A stretch of DNA of 64,000 nt from Pseudomonas sp. LRP2-20 (GCF_024349685.1 NZ_AP025944.1:1432001-1496000), one strand, 5' to 3'; positions 51,674 to 60,787 are shown, counted from the stretch's first letter. The notes: generated by a model not told the origin, from the sequence alone. Made by a program: numbers and translations.

Positions 51674-53506
51674 TCAGTCGACCCCGACAAAGCCCCCGGT
51701 CTGGTGATGCCACAAGCGGGCATACAGCCCTTGCTGCTCCAGCAGCTCACTATGGCTGCCACTCTCGACGATCCGCCCTTTGTCCAGCACCACCAGGCGG
51801 TCCATCCGGGCGATGGTCGACAGCCGGTGGGCGATGGCGATCACCGTCTTGCCTTGCATCAGCGTCTCCAGGCTTTCCTGGATGGCCGCCTCGACCTCCG
51901 AGTCCAGTGCCGACGTGGCTTCGTCCATGATCAGGATCGGGGCATTCTTCAGCAGCACCCGGGCAATCGCGATGCGCTGGCGCTGGCCGCCAGACAATTT
52001 CACACCACGCTCGCCGACATGGGCATCGAAGCCGGTGCGGCCCTGGGCATCCGACAACTGCGGAATGAACTCGTCGGCCCGTGCACGGCGCACGGCCTCG
52101 TGCAGCGCCGCTTCACTGGCGCCAGGGCGGCCGTACAGCAGGTTGTCGCGGATCGAGCGGTGCAGCAGCGAGGTGTCCTGGGTGATCATGCCGATCTGTG
52201 CGCGCAGGCTGGCCTGGCTGACCTCGGCGATGTCCTGGCCGTCGATCAGGATGCGCCCGCCTTGCACGTCGTACAGGCGCAGCAGCAAGTTGACCAGGGT
52301 CGACTTGCCGGCGCCGGACGGGCCGATCAGGCCGATCTTCTCGCCCGGGCGGATGTCCAGGTTCAGCCCTTCGATCACGTTGGCGGCCTTGCCGTAGTGG
52401 AAGTCCACGTCGTCGAAGCGTACGGCACCGCGGCTGACCTTGAGTGGCGGCGCCTGGGGCTTGTCGGTGACGGTGACCGGCTGGGCGATGGTCTGCAGGC
52501 CGTCCTGGACCATGCCGATGTTCTCGAAGATGCCGTTGACCACCCACATGATCCAGCCCGACATGTTGACGATGCGGATCACCAGGCCGGTGGCCAGGGC
52601 AATGGCACCGACGGTGATCAGCGACTGGCTCCACAGCCACAGCGCCAGGCCGGTGGTGGTGACGACCAGCAGGCCGTTGAGGGTGGTGATGACCACGTCC
52701 ATGCTGGTGACCACACGCGCTGCCAGCTGGGTTTTCTCGGTCTGTTCGCGGATCGCTTCGCGGGCGTACTGCTGTTCATAGTCGGTATGGGCGAACAGCT
52801 TGAGGGTGGCGATGTTGGTGTAGCCATCGACGATCCGCCCCATCAGCTTGGAGCGGGCATCGGAGGAAATCACCGAACGTTCCTTCACCCGCGGCACAAA
52901 GTAGTACAGCGCGGCGATGTAGCCGATGATCCACAGCAGCAGCGGCAGCATCAGGCGCCAGTCGGCCTCGGCGAACAGCACCAGCGAGGTGATGGCGTAG
53001 ATCAGCACATGCCACAGCGCATCCACCGCCTGCACCGCGGAGTCGCGCAGCGAGTTGCCGGTCTGCATGATGCGCTGGGCGATGCGCCCAGCGAAGTCGC
53101 TCTGGAAGAAGTTCAGGCTCTGCTTGAGCACATAGGTGTGGTTCTGCCAGCGGATCAGGCTGGTCATGCCGGGGTTGATGGTCTGGTGCACCAGCAGGTC
53201 GTGCAGGCCGAAGAACACCGGCCGCAGCAGCAGGATCACCACCAGCATCCAGATCAGTTCGCCGCTGTGTTCGCTGAAGAAATTGGCATTGGGCGTGCCC
53301 TGGGCCAGGTCGATGATGCGGCTCAGGTAGCTGAACATCGCCACCTCGATCAGCGAGGCGAACAGGCCGACCACCAACAGGGCGAGAAAGCTGGGCCAGA
53401 CCTGGCGCAGGTAGTACAGGTAGAACGGCCAGACCTGGCCGGGCGGCGACTCGCTGGGCGCGTCGCGGAAGATGTCGATCAGTTGCTCGAAACGGCGGTA
53501 CAGCAT
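51674..53506 (-). CDS. ABC exporter with fused membrane and ATPase domains
   Basis: 610 residues. Six-helix ABC transmembrane domain (about 30-330), then a nucleotide-binding domain with Walker A GPSGAGKS (about 397-404), signature LSGGQRQRIAIAR, Walker B ILIMDEATSALD and the H-loop IAIAHRLSTIA. This half-transporter would act as a homodimer. The MsbA-like layout suggests lipid, peptide or drug export; nothing fixes the substrate. The ATG at 53504-53506 (complement) with GGAG upstream is preferred over a TTG three codons earlier. Confidence 0.87.
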   Translation of the reverse strand: MLYRRFEQLIDIFRDAPSESPPGQVWPFYLYYLRQVWPSFLALLVVGLFASLIEVAMFSYLSRIIDLAQGTPNANFFSEHSGELIWMLVVILLLRPVFFGLHDLLVHQTINPGMTSLIRWQNHTYVLKQSLNFFQSDFAGRIAQRIMQTGNSLRDSAVQAVDALWHVLIYAITSLVLFAEADWRLMLPLLLWIIGYIAALYYFVPRVKERSVISSDARSKLMGRIVDGYTNIATLKLFAHTDYEQQYAREAIREQTEKTQLAARVVTSMDVVITTLNGLLVVTTTGLALWLWSQSLITVGAIALATGLVIRIVNMSGWIMWVVNGIFENIGMVQDGLQTIAQPVTVTDKPQAPPLKVSRGAVRFDDVDFHYGKAANVIEGLNLDIRPGEKIGLIGPSGAGKSTLVNLLLRLYDVQGGRILIDGQDIAEVSQASLRAQIGMITQDTSLLHRSIRDNLLYGRPGASEAALHEAVRRARADEFIPQLSDAQGRTGFDAHVGERGVKLSGGQRQRIAIARVLLKNAPILIMDEATSALDSEVEAAIQESLETLMQGKTVIAIAHRLSTIARMDRLVVLDKGRIVESGSHSELLEQQGLYARLWHHQTGGFVGVD

Positions 53507-53568
53507 GGGTGACAAGACTCCTGTGCTACCCGACCCTGGAAGGTTTCACGTCCCTGTGAAACCTGCGG

Positions 53569-54126
53569 TCAGTCGATGCGTTTGGCGGACTTGATGTACA
53601 CCGGGTCGGCCGGCACATCGCGCATGCCTTTCTTGACGGTGGTTGGCGAATTGACGATCTGGTCGACCACTTCCATGCCCTTGGTCACTTTGCCGAACAC
53701 GGCGTAACCGGCGTCGCGGCCCGGGTTGAGGAAGTCGTTGTCGGCGACGTTGATGAAGAACTGGCTGGTGGCCGAGTTCGGGTTGGAGGTGCGCGCCATC
53801 GACAGCGTGCCACGGGTGTTCTGCAGGCCGTTGCTGGCCTCGTTCTTGATCGGGGCCTGGGTGTCTTTCTGCACCATCTGGTCAGTGAAGCCGCCGCCCT
53901 GGACCATGAAGCCCGGAATCACCCGGTGGAAGATGGTGTTGTTGTAGAAGCCGCTGTCTACGTACTGCAGGAAGTTCTTGGTACTGACCGGTGCCTTCTC
54001 GGCGTTGAGCTCGATTTCGACCTGGCCGAAGCTGGTGTCCAGCAGTACGTGCGGGGTCTTGTCGGAGGCCATGACGCTGGTGGCGAAGGCGACCGAGCAG
54101 GCGGTGAGCAGGAGTTTTTTCAGCAT
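53569..54126 (-). CDS. ppiA: Periplasmic peptidyl-prolyl cis-trans isomerase (cyclophilin)
   Basis: 185 residues. Signal peptide [20 protein letters not shown], then a complete cyclophilin domain: [20 protein letters not shown] (about 70-89) contains the catalytic Arg, followed by [20 protein letters not shown] and [20 protein letters not shown]. It assists folding of exported proteins. The ATG overlaps the last 7 nt of the upstream hydrolase gene, so both are on one mRNA. Confidence 0.93.
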   Translation of the reverse strand: MLKKLLLTACSVAFATSVMASDKTPHVLLDTSFGQVEIELNAEKAPVSTKNFLQYVDSGFYNNTIFHRVIPGFMVQGGGFTDQMVQKDTQAPIKNEASNGLQNTRGTLSMARTSNPNSATSQFFINVADNDFLNPGRDAGYAVFGKVTKGMEVVDQIVNSPTTVKKGMRDVPADPVYIKSAKRID

Positions 54127-54932
54127 GGGCTCAATGATCCTTGAGAGGTGGAAGCGGCTGCAAGGAACTGCAGCAGGGTCTGGTTGAAGACCTCGGGTTG
54201 ATCGAGGGGCGTAGCGTGCCGGGAATCGTCGATGACCACCAGCCTGGCGTGGGGCATCAGGGCGACGTAGCGTTCTTTAAGGTGTATCGGGGTGTAATCG
54301 TGGTCGGCGGCAATCACCAGCGTGGGACAGCGAATTTGCCCGATGCGTTCCTGCACGCCCCAGTCGACGATGGCATCGAAGCTCTTGAGGTAGGCGCGTT
54401 TGTCATTGCGTGCCCAGCGTTCGGCCATCTTCTTGCGCAGTTCGGCTTGCCCCGGTTTGGGGAACAGCCGTGCGGCCAGGCCCTGGCCGACCGTCTCGAC
54501 GCTGAGGATGCGCGCCAGTCCCCAGCGCTTGAGCCACCACAACCAGTCGCTGCGGGTTCGGCGCTTGACCTCGGGGGCGCTGTTGACGATGCACAGGCTG
54601 CGCAGCCAGTGCGGGTGATCGACCGCGAACTGGAAACCGACCATGCCACCCATGGACAGGCCGACGAAGTGCACCGGGCCGGTCTGCAGGTGTTCGAGCA
54701 GGGCCAGCAGGTCTTCGCTGAAGGTGGCGATCTGGTAACCGTCGCGGGGCTTGTCGGAACGGCCGTGGCCGCGGATGTCCATGAGGATCACCCGGTAGTG
54801 GCGGCTCAGCTCGGGTACCTGCAGCTCCCAGTCCTGGCTGCTGGAACCCAGGCCGTGCAGCAGGACCAGGGGCTCGCCCTGGCCATATTCCTGATAATGC
54901 AGCGAGCATCCTTCATGTTCGAAATAGGCCAT
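54120..54932 (-). CDS. Alpha/beta hydrolase
   Basis: 270 residues. Oxyanion motif [15 protein letters not shown] (22-36), nucleophile Ser93 ([10 protein letters not shown]), Asp in [10 protein letters not shown] and His in [13 protein letters not shown]. It resembles the esterase/haloperoxidase-like group; substrate unknown. GAGAGGA precedes the ATG at 54930-54932 (complement). It lies 13 nt after the LysR gene and overlaps ppiA by 7 nt, giving a LysR-hydrolase-ppiA operon. Confidence 0.87.
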   Translation of the reverse strand: MAYFEHEGCSLHYQEYGQGEPLVLLHGLGSSSQDWELQVPELSRHYRVILMDIRGHGRSDKPRDGYQIATFSEDLLALLEHLQTGPVHFVGLSMGGMVGFQFAVDHPHWLRSLCIVNSAPEVKRRTRSDWLWWLKRWGLARILSVETVGQGLAARLFPKPGQAELRKKMAERWARNDKRAYLKSFDAIVDWGVQERIGQIRCPTLVIAADHDYTPIHLKERYVALMPHARLVVIDDSRHATPLDQPEVFNQTLLQFLAAASTSQGSLSPC

Positions 54933-54945
54933 GGGCGCGGTCCTC

Positions 54946-55869
54946 TCAAGCTTGTGGGGGGGCTGCGAAGGGCACGTCCAGTGGCGCAGTGTCGAAATTG
55001 CGCAGCAGGTCGATGAGAATCTGCGTAGCCGGGCCCAAGGTCTTCTCTTTGCTCGAATAAAGGTAGAACAGTGGGTGGCGGCTGCCACCCTGATCGAGCG
55101 GCAGCGGCTTCAGCACGCCGTCGTGCAGTTCGCGTTCGATCATGTGCCGTGGCAACCAGGCAAAGCCCAGGCCGCTGCCGACGAAGGTGGCGGCAGTGCC
55201 CAGGCTGCCGACCGTCCAGCGCTGCTCGGCGCCGAGCCAGCCGACATCGCGCGGCTGGGCGCGACCGGAGTCGCGGATCACCACCTGCAACTGGCTTTCC
55301 AGGTCCTGGAAGGTGATCTCCCGGCCCAGCCGGTGCAGGCTGTGCTCGGGGTGGGCGACAGCGACGAACTCCACCGAGCTCAATTCGCTGCCCAGGTAGC
55401 CGCCGATGCTGTAGCTGCTGATGGCCAGGTCGGCGATGCCTTCGTGCATCACTTCCTCGACGCCGGACAGCACCTCCTCACGCAGGCGCACCCGGCAACC
55501 GCGGCTCTGCGGCATGAACGCAGCCAGGGCGCGCACCAGGCGGGCACTGGGGTAGGCCGCATCGACCACCAGGCGTACCTCGGCTTCCCAGCCTTGCTCC
55601 ATGTGATGCGCCAGGTCTTCCAGCTGGCTGGCCTGCTTGACCAGGTGCCGCGAACGGCGCAGCAACACGTTGCCGGCCTCGGTCAGCACGGCCTTGCGGC
55701 CATCGATGCGCAACAGCGGCACACCCAGTTGCTCCTGCATGCGCGCCACGGTGTAGCTGACCGAAGACTGCGAACGGTGCAGGGCTTCGGCGGCCTGGGC
55801 AAACCCGCCATGGTCGACCACTGCCTGCAGGGTCCGCCATTGATCCAGGGTCACGCGCGGCGCTTTCAT
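54946..55869 (-). CDS. LysR-family transcriptional regulator
   Basis: 307 residues. The HTH spans about 1-62 (WRTLQAVVDHGGFAQAAEAL, HRSQSSVSYTVARMQEQLG), followed by the effector domain (EVRLVVDAAYPSARLVRALA). AGGAGCC precedes the ATG. It heads a three-gene minus-strand operon and is divergent from a small exported protein and azoR. Regulation of azoR or of the hydrolase is plausible from position; the effector cannot be inferred. Confidence 0.9.
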   Translation of the reverse strand: MKAPRVTLDQWRTLQAVVDHGGFAQAAEALHRSQSSVSYTVARMQEQLGVPLLRIDGRKAVLTEAGNVLLRRSRHLVKQASQLEDLAHHMEQGWEAEVRLVVDAAYPSARLVRALAAFMPQSRGCRVRLREEVLSGVEEVMHEGIADLAISSYSIGGYLGSELSSVEFVAVAHPEHSLHRLGREITFQDLESQLQVVIRDSGRAQPRDVGWLGAEQRWTVGSLGTAATFVGSGLGFAWLPRHMIERELHDGVLKPLPLDQGGSRHPLFYLYSSKEKTLGPATQILIDLLRNFDTAPLDVPFAAPPQA

Positions 55870-55917
55870 GTTTGGCTCCTGTTGTCCTAAGCTGCGCTCT
55901 TTCAAGGAGAGCGCCCC

Positions 55918-56232
55918 ATGAAGAAATGTTGTGCGGCAATACTGATGTGCCTGCCCCTTGGGGCCATGGCTTACCCCATCGACGTGGAGAAGGACCTGAC
56001 CGGGGTCAAGCTGGACTACACCACCTACGACACTGCCTACGATATCGGTTCCATTACCCTGAACAACTATGGGCAAGTGCCGGCGGCCTGCAAGGTGACT
56101 TTCCGCAACGGGCCCGAGGCGCCGCGGGTGCGCCGGGTCAACGTGCCGGCCGGTAAAAGCGTCGATGTGACGGCCAATTTCAATCGGCAGATCATCAAGC
56201 TGCGTATCGCGCTGGACTGCAAAGCGCAATAA
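55918..56232 (+). CDS. Small exported protein of unknown function
   Basis: 104 residues. Signal peptide MKKCCAAILMCLPLGAMA, then a beta-rich mature part: YPIDVEKDLTGVKLDYTTYD, SITLNNYGQVPAACKVTFRN, PAGKSVDVTANFNRQIIKLR, with two mature cysteines (in AACKVTF and LDCKAQ) that may form a disulfide. It resembles an immunoglobulin-like or copper-chaperone-size fold but I do not recognise the family. It lies between the divergent LysR gene and azoR. Confidence 0.7.
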   Translation: MKKCCAAILMCLPLGAMAYPIDVEKDLTGVKLDYTTYDTAYDIGSITLNNYGQVPAACKVTFRNGPEAPRVRRVNVPAGKSVDVTANFNRQIIKLRIALDCKAQ

Positions 56233-56241
56233 AACGGATTA

Positions 56242-56289
56242 ATCGATAGATTGAACCCACTTTTTACGCTTTTTTATCGATAGGTCAAG
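56242..56289. promoter_or_regulatory. Repeated ATCGATAG boxes upstream of azoR
   Basis: ATCGATAGATTGAA (56242-56255) and ATCGATAGGTCAAG (56276-56289) are direct repeats of ATCGATAGRTYRAR, 34 bp apart, in an AT-rich gap 54 nt before the azoR start. The ATCGAT core is palindromic, as in many LysR-family sites. A candidate operator for a LysR regulator, perhaps the neighbouring one. Confidence 0.55.
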
Positions 56290-56342
56290 CCTTAATCTCA
56301 CCTCCATCGAATCGCAACCCTATTTGCCGATGGAGGCACCCC

Positions 56343-56942
56343 ATGTCCCGCGTACTGATCATCGAAAGCAGCGCCCGCCAGCAGGATTCCGTTTCCCGTC
56401 AACTGACCCGTGATTTCATCCAGCAGTGGCAGGCGGCGCACCCGGCCGACGCGATCACCGTACGTGACCTGGCGGTGAACCCGGTGCCGCACCTGGATGC
56501 CAACCTGCTCGGTGGCTGGATGAAGCCTGAAGAACAGCGCAGCGCCGCTGAACTGGAGGCCCTGGCCCGTTCCAACGAGCTGACCGATGAAGTGCTGGCT
56601 GCCGATGTGCTGGTGCTGGCTGCGCCAATGTACAACTTCACCATCCCCAGCACCCTCAAGGCCTGGCTCGACCACGTGCTGCGTGCCGGCATCACCTTCA
56701 AGTACACCCCGACCGGCCCGCAAGGCCTGCTCACTGGCAAGCGCGCCATCGTGCTGACCGCCCGCGGCGGCATCCATGCCGGTGCCACCAGCGACCATCA
56801 GGAACCGTACCTGCGCCAGGTGATGGCCTTCATCGGTATTCACGATGTCGACTTCATCCACGCCGAAGGCCTGAACATGAGCGGCGAGTTCCACGAGAAA
56901 GGCCTGAACCAGGCCAAGGCCAAGCTGGCTGCGGTGGCCTGA
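56343..56942 (+). CDS. azoR: FMN-dependent NADH-azoreductase
   Basis: 199 residues, flavodoxin-like fold. The N-terminal FMN-phosphate loop region is ESSARQQDSVSRQLT (8-22), the FMN-ring contact AAPMYNFTIPSTLKAWLDHV (about 97-116) and the LTARGGIHAG loop (about 138-147). It reduces azo compounds and quinones by two electrons using NADH. Monocistronic, ending in a strong terminator, with candidate LysR boxes upstream. Confidence 0.92.
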   Translation: MSRVLIIESSARQQDSVSRQLTRDFIQQWQAAHPADAITVRDLAVNPVPHLDANLLGGWMKPEEQRSAAELEALARSNELTDEVLAADVLVLAAPMYNFTIPSTLKAWLDHVLRAGITFKYTPTGPQGLLTGKRAIVLTARGGIHAGATSDHQEPYLRQVMAFIGIHDVDFIHAEGLNMSGEFHEKGLNQAKAKLAAVA

Positions 56943-56995
56943 GGGTCAACGAATTCCCATCCCTGACACCTGTTTTTGCTCCTTTGGGTGTACCT

Positions 56996-57021
56996 GCCCG
57001 GCCTGATGGCCGGGCTTTTTT
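56996..57021 (+). terminator. Rho-independent terminator after azoR
   Basis: GCCCGGCC and GGCCGGGC form a perfect 8 bp stem with a TGAT loop, followed by TTTTTTAT. It lies 54 nt after the azoR stop. Confidence 0.93.
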
Positions 57022-57048
57022 ATGCCTGGGATTCTTGGATTGCCTGTG

Positions 57049-57145
57049 CCGGCCTCTTCGCGGGTAAACCCGCTCCCACAGGTACTCCACAGCATTCAAG
57101 GCTTGTGCGGTACCTGTGGGAGCAGGCTTGCCCGCGAAAGGGCCG
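57049..57145. repeat. REP pair, hybrid
   Basis: The left unit (about 57049-57082) is of the GGTAAACCC variant; the right (about 57111-57145) has GAGCAGGCTTGCCCGCG, with a mutated stem base. It lies between azoR and the DMT transporter gene. Confidence 0.9.
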
Positions 57146-57226
57146 CTACAGCCCCCACATTCCTCATGGTTGAACTCACTTGCCGCAACCCGCTAAGGTC
57201 GCGCCCTTGATTTACGAGAGGCAACC

Positions 57227-58102
57227 ATGGGCTACCTGATAATCGTCGCGCTGATCCAGGCGTTTTCCTTCAGCCTGATCGGCGAGTACCTGGCCGGGCA
57301 CGTCGACAGCTACTTCGCCGTGCTCGCGCGCGTGGTGCTGGCGGGCCTGGTGTTCCTGCCACTGACCCGCTGGCGCCAGGTCGAGCCGCGCTTCCTGCGC
57401 TCGATGTTGCTGATCGGCGCGCTGCAATACGGCATCACCTACGTCTGCCTGTACTTGAGCTTCCGCGTGCTGACCGTACCGGAAGTGCTGCTGTTCACCA
57501 TCCTCACGCCGTTGCATGTGACCTTGATCGAGGACGCCCTGAACCGGCGCTTCAACCCCTGGGCGCTGCTCGCGGCCCTGGTGGCGGTGGCGGGGGCGGG
57601 CGTGATCCGTTTCGACAGCATCAGTGGTGACTTCTTCATCGGCTTCCTGTTGCTGCAGCTGGCCAACTTCACCTACGCCGCCGGCCAGGTGCTGTACCGT
57701 CACCTGGTTGCCCGCCACCCAAGCGACCTGCCGCACTACAAGCGTTTCGGCTACTTCTACCTGGGTGCGTTGATCGTGGTGCTGCCGGCGTTCCTGCTGT
57801 TCGGCAACGCCCAGCACCTGCCGACCAGCAACGTGCAATGGCTGGTGCTGCTGTTCCTGGGCCTGTGCCCTACGGCGCTGGGGTTGTACTGGTGGAACAA
57901 AGGCGCCTGCCTGGTTTCGGGCGCTACGCTGGCGGTGATGAACAACCTGCATGTGCCGGTGGGGCTGCTACTGAACCTGCTGATCTGGAACCGCGACGAA
58001 CCGCTTGGCCGGTTGCTGCTCGGTGGCGCGATCATCCTCGCGTCGGTATGGCTCAGCCGCCTGGGCAACCGCGTCACGGCGCCAGCGGCTGGCAAGGCCT
58101 GA
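57227..58102 (+). CDS. DMT-superfamily transporter (carboxylate/amino acid/amine type)
   Basis: 291 residues, ten predicted helices: SFSLIGEYLAGHVDSYFAVL at the start, LLIGALQYGITYVCLYLSFR, and LCPTALGLYWWNKGACLVSG in the second half. GAGAGGC precedes the ATG. The AEC transporter gene starts one nucleotide after its stop, so the two are co-transcribed. A frameshifted relative of its C-terminus lies 1.1 kb downstream. Substrate unknown. Confidence 0.85.
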   Translation: MGYLIIVALIQAFSFSLIGEYLAGHVDSYFAVLARVVLAGLVFLPLTRWRQVEPRFLRSMLLIGALQYGITYVCLYLSFRVLTVPEVLLFTILTPLHVTLIEDALNRRFNPWALLAALVAVAGAGVIRFDSISGDFFIGFLLLQLANFTYAAGQVLYRHLVARHPSDLPHYKRFGYFYLGALIVVLPAFLLFGNAQHLPTSNVQWLVLLFLGLCPTALGLYWWNKGACLVSGATLAVMNNLHVPVGLLLNLLIWNRDEPLGRLLLGGAIILASVWLSRLGNRVTAPAAGKA

Positions 58103-58103
58103 C

Positions 58104-59039
58104 ATGCACACCATCTTCGTCATCGTCGCGCCGATCTTCGCCCTGATCCTGGTCGGCTTCCTGTGCCGCAAGACAGACAAACTGGGTGACAAGGCCGCCG
58201 CCGAGATCAACAAGATGGTGGTCTGGCTGTGCCTGCCGGCGTTGCTGTTCAAGGTCACCGCCACGGCAACCTGGAGCGAGATCTGGCACCCAGGGTTCAT
58301 CGTCGCTTTCGGCGCCGGTGCGCTGGCGATGTTCGTCGTGACCCTGGCCTGGCGCCTGCACAGCGGCCACGGCTTGGTGGCGGCGAGCATCGACGGGCTC
58401 AGTGCCGGCTATGCCAATACCGGCTACATCGGCATCCCGCTGTGCCTGCTGCTGTTCGGCCAGCCGGGGCTGCAGCCGGCGCTGATCTCGTCATTGATCG
58501 TGGTCTGCCTGGTGTTCGCGATTTCCCTGACGCTGATCGAGATCGGCCTGCAGGAGGAGCGGCAGATCGGCCGCGCCGTTTTGCTGGTGAGCAAGGCGCT
58601 GGCGAAGAATCCGCTGGTGATCTCGCCGCTGGCGGGGGCAGGGTGGGCCATGAGCGGTCTGGGGCTGGCCGAGCCGGTGATGCATTTTCTGGACATGCTG
58701 GCCTTGGCGACCACGCCTTGCGCGTTGATCTCGCTGGGGGCATTTCTGGCCGAGAAACGCACCGGTTCGCAGGCAAGCCCGTGGCCGCTGGTGGCGCTGA
58801 AGCTGGTCGGGCAACCGGCGCTGACTTGGGTATTGGCGTTCAAGGTGTTCAGCCTGCCGACCATGTGGGCTGCGTCGGCGGTGCTGTTGGCGGCGCTGCC
58901 GACCGGTACCGGGCCGTTCATGCTGGCGGAGTATTACAACCGCGAGGCGGGGCTGATTTCACGCACGATCCTGTTGTCGACCGTGGCGTCGTTGCTGACC
59001 CTGACCGGGCTGCTATACGTGCTGGGGTATGCGGGGTAG
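58104..59039 (+). CDS. AEC (auxin efflux carrier) family transporter
   Basis: 311 residues with two five-helix halves of the AEC family: VAPIFALILVGFLCRKTDKL (about 8-27), DGLSAGYANTGYIGIPLCLL in the first core, and LPTGTGPFMLAEYYNREAGL in the second, a well-conserved AEC block. Bacterial members carry malonate, malate or other dicarboxylates. ATG 58104 is chosen because it directly follows the DMT gene; the longer frame is a shadow. Confidence 0.88.
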   Translation: MHTIFVIVAPIFALILVGFLCRKTDKLGDKAAAEINKMVVWLCLPALLFKVTATATWSEIWHPGFIVAFGAGALAMFVVTLAWRLHSGHGLVAASIDGLSAGYANTGYIGIPLCLLLFGQPGLQPALISSLIVVCLVFAISLTLIEIGLQEERQIGRAVLLVSKALAKNPLVISPLAGAGWAMSGLGLAEPVMHFLDMLALATTPCALISLGAFLAEKRTGSQASPWPLVALKLVGQPALTWVLAFKVFSLPTMWAASAVLLAALPTGTGPFMLAEYYNREAGLISRTILLSTVASLLTLTGLLYVLGYAG

Positions 59040-59042
59040 CTG

Positions 59043-59136
59043 CCGGCCTCTTCGCGGGTAAACCCGCCCCCACGGGATCTGCGCAGGCCTGAGGGCTGCG
59101 CGGCACCTGTGGGAGCGGGTTTACCCGCGAATGGGC
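59043..59136. repeat. REP pair (inverted)
   Basis: Units at about 59043-59075 and 59105-59136, GGTAAACCC variant. Directly after it, GGGCTGCAAAGCAGCCC (59133-59149) forms a small extra hairpin; a similar GGGGCTGCAACGCAGCCCC (60762-60780) follows the permease gene. Confidence 0.9.
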
Positions 59137-59164
59137 TGCAAAGCAGCCCCGGGCTATCTCAGCC

Positions 59165-59265
59165 AATTTGCTTATCTGGAACCAGCCCGAGCCACTGGCA
59201 GGCTGCTCATCGGCGGGGCGGTGATCCTGGCGTTGTTGTGGATGAGCCGCCTGGGCAGAGCCTGA
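59165..59265 (+). pseudogene. Frameshifted C-terminal remnant of a DMT transporter gene
   Basis: The sequence encodes NLLIWNQPEPL, then after restoring one missing base near 59197-59199 continues GRLLIGGAVILALLWMSRLG and RA before TGA 59263-59265. This aligns with LLIWNRDEPLGRLLLGGAII and the following residues at the C-terminus of the intact DMT protein at 57227-58102. The divergence is too high for a recent copy, so this is the tail of a lost paralogue. Confidence 0.75.
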
Positions 59266-59372
59266 CGTTATCAAGCAAGGCATGACGCAGCTAGCTAAGG
59301 CGCGTTCGTTAATGAACCCAAACCCCGCCGGTGCCTACCCGATAATCATGAAAATGAAATCGGGAGACCGGC

Positions 59373-60734
59373 GTGAAGCTAGAAACGCGAAGTATCGAAT
59401 TCGTCCCACACGCTGAGCGTTATGGCACGCCTAAACGATTGTTCACCGTCTGGTTCAGCTCCAACTTCCAGATAACCGCACTGATGGTCGGCACCCTGGG
59501 CGCTGCGTCGGGGCTGAGTTTCGGCTGGACCTTGCTGGGCTTGTTGGTCGGTAACCTGATCGGCACCGTGTTCATGGCCGCGCACTCCGCCCAAGGCCCG
59601 CACCTGGGCGTGCCCCAGATGATCCAGAGCCGCGCCCAGTTCGGTGTCCATGGTGCGGCGCTGCCTTTGCTGGTGATGGTCACGGCCGCTGTACTGTTCC
59701 TTGCCGCCAGTGGCGTGCTGATGCGCAATGCCGTGCAGGCGCTGGTGCCCATGAGCAATGACCAGGCCATCGTGGTGGTCGGTGTGCTGACCTTCATCAT
59801 CGGCTTTGTCGGTTACGAACTGATCCACCGCCTGGGGGCGTGGATGAGCCTGCTGTCGACCTTGGTCTTTGCCGGCGCCCTGGTGCTGATCCTGCTGCAC
59901 CCCGGCGACCTGACAGGCACAGCGGCGGTAAGCACGGGCTTTTCATTCACCGCCTTCAACCTGATCGTGGCCCAGGCCGCCTCGTGGACGCTCGGATATG
60001 GCCCCTATGTGGCCGATTATTCGCGGTACCTCCCAGCCAACGTCAACCCTCGCGCCACTTTCTGGGCCACCTATTGCGGTTGTGCGCTGGGTTCCTTCGC
60101 CATGATGGCATTGGGCGCGCTGGTGGCCGTGGAGTTACCCTCGGCACTGGGGCATGATCCTGCGACCGCCATTGCCGGCTTGTTTGGCCCCTGGGCGCCG
60201 TTGGCACTGGCTGTGATTGCGCTGGGGGTGATCCAGTACAACGTGTTGTGCCTGTACAGCGCCTACATGTCGTCGGTCACCATCTTCGGCGCCTTCAAGA
60301 CCATCAGGCGTGTGAGCGCAACTGCCAAGGCGCTGGTGATGGCTGGCCTGACCGCAGCGGCAACGCTGATCGCCATCGCGACCCAATACAATTTCGATAC
60401 GTTCTTTGCCGACATCCTGATCGGCCAGCTGTACCTGTTGATTCCATGGAGCGCGATCAACCTGGTGGATTACTACTGGGTGTGCCGAGGCCAGTATGAC
60501 GTGGGGGCACTGTATGACGCCAAGGGGCGTTACGGCTGCTTCAATCGTCGAAGCCTGGCGGTGTATGCCGTAGCGATCATCGGGACCATCCCGTTCATGA
60601 AGCTGTCGTTCTACACGGGCTTCGTGGCCGAGTGGCTGGGGGCGGACATCAGCTGGGCGATGGGGCTGATCCTGGCTGGCGCGCTCTACTGCATGGTCCA
60701 CGCCCGCGAAAGCAAACCGCTTCTGGCAAGCTAG
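59373..60734 (+). CDS. NCS1-type purine/cytosine permease family protein
   Basis: 453 residues with about twelve membrane helices and the NCS1 pattern: FTVWFSSNFQITALMVGTLG (about 24-43), QGPHLGVPQMIQSRAQFGVH, SWTLGYGPYVADYSRYLP and NLVDYYWVCRGQYDVGALYD, the conserved loop before the last helices. It imports a nucleobase or related heterocycle (cytosine, purine, allantoin or similar). The start is a GTG with CGGGAGA upstream. No catabolic gene is adjacent, so the substrate is open. Confidence 0.87.
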   Translation: MKLETRSIEFVPHAERYGTPKRLFTVWFSSNFQITALMVGTLGAASGLSFGWTLLGLLVGNLIGTVFMAAHSAQGPHLGVPQMIQSRAQFGVHGAALPLLVMVTAAVLFLAASGVLMRNAVQALVPMSNDQAIVVVGVLTFIIGFVGYELIHRLGAWMSLLSTLVFAGALVLILLHPGDLTGTAAVSTGFSFTAFNLIVAQAASWTLGYGPYVADYSRYLPANVNPRATFWATYCGCALGSFAMMALGALVAVELPSALGHDPATAIAGLFGPWAPLALAVIALGVIQYNVLCLYSAYMSSVTIFGAFKTIRRVSATAKALVMAGLTAAATLIAIATQYNFDTFFADILIGQLYLLIPWSAINLVDYYWVCRGQYDVGALYDAKGRYGCFNRRSLAVYAVAIIGTIPFMKLSFYTGFVAEWLGADISWAMGLILAGALYCMVHARESKPLLAS

Positions 60735-60787
60735 GTATCTGACTCGGCCTTGAAAGGGGAAGGGGCTGCAACGCAGCCCCGGCAATC

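Noticed and set aside
11138..59136. REP pairs considered as CRISPR or attachment sites
   Set aside because: Units are inverted pairs scattered at gene ends with unequal spacing and no spacers; no integrase or cas gene is nearby.
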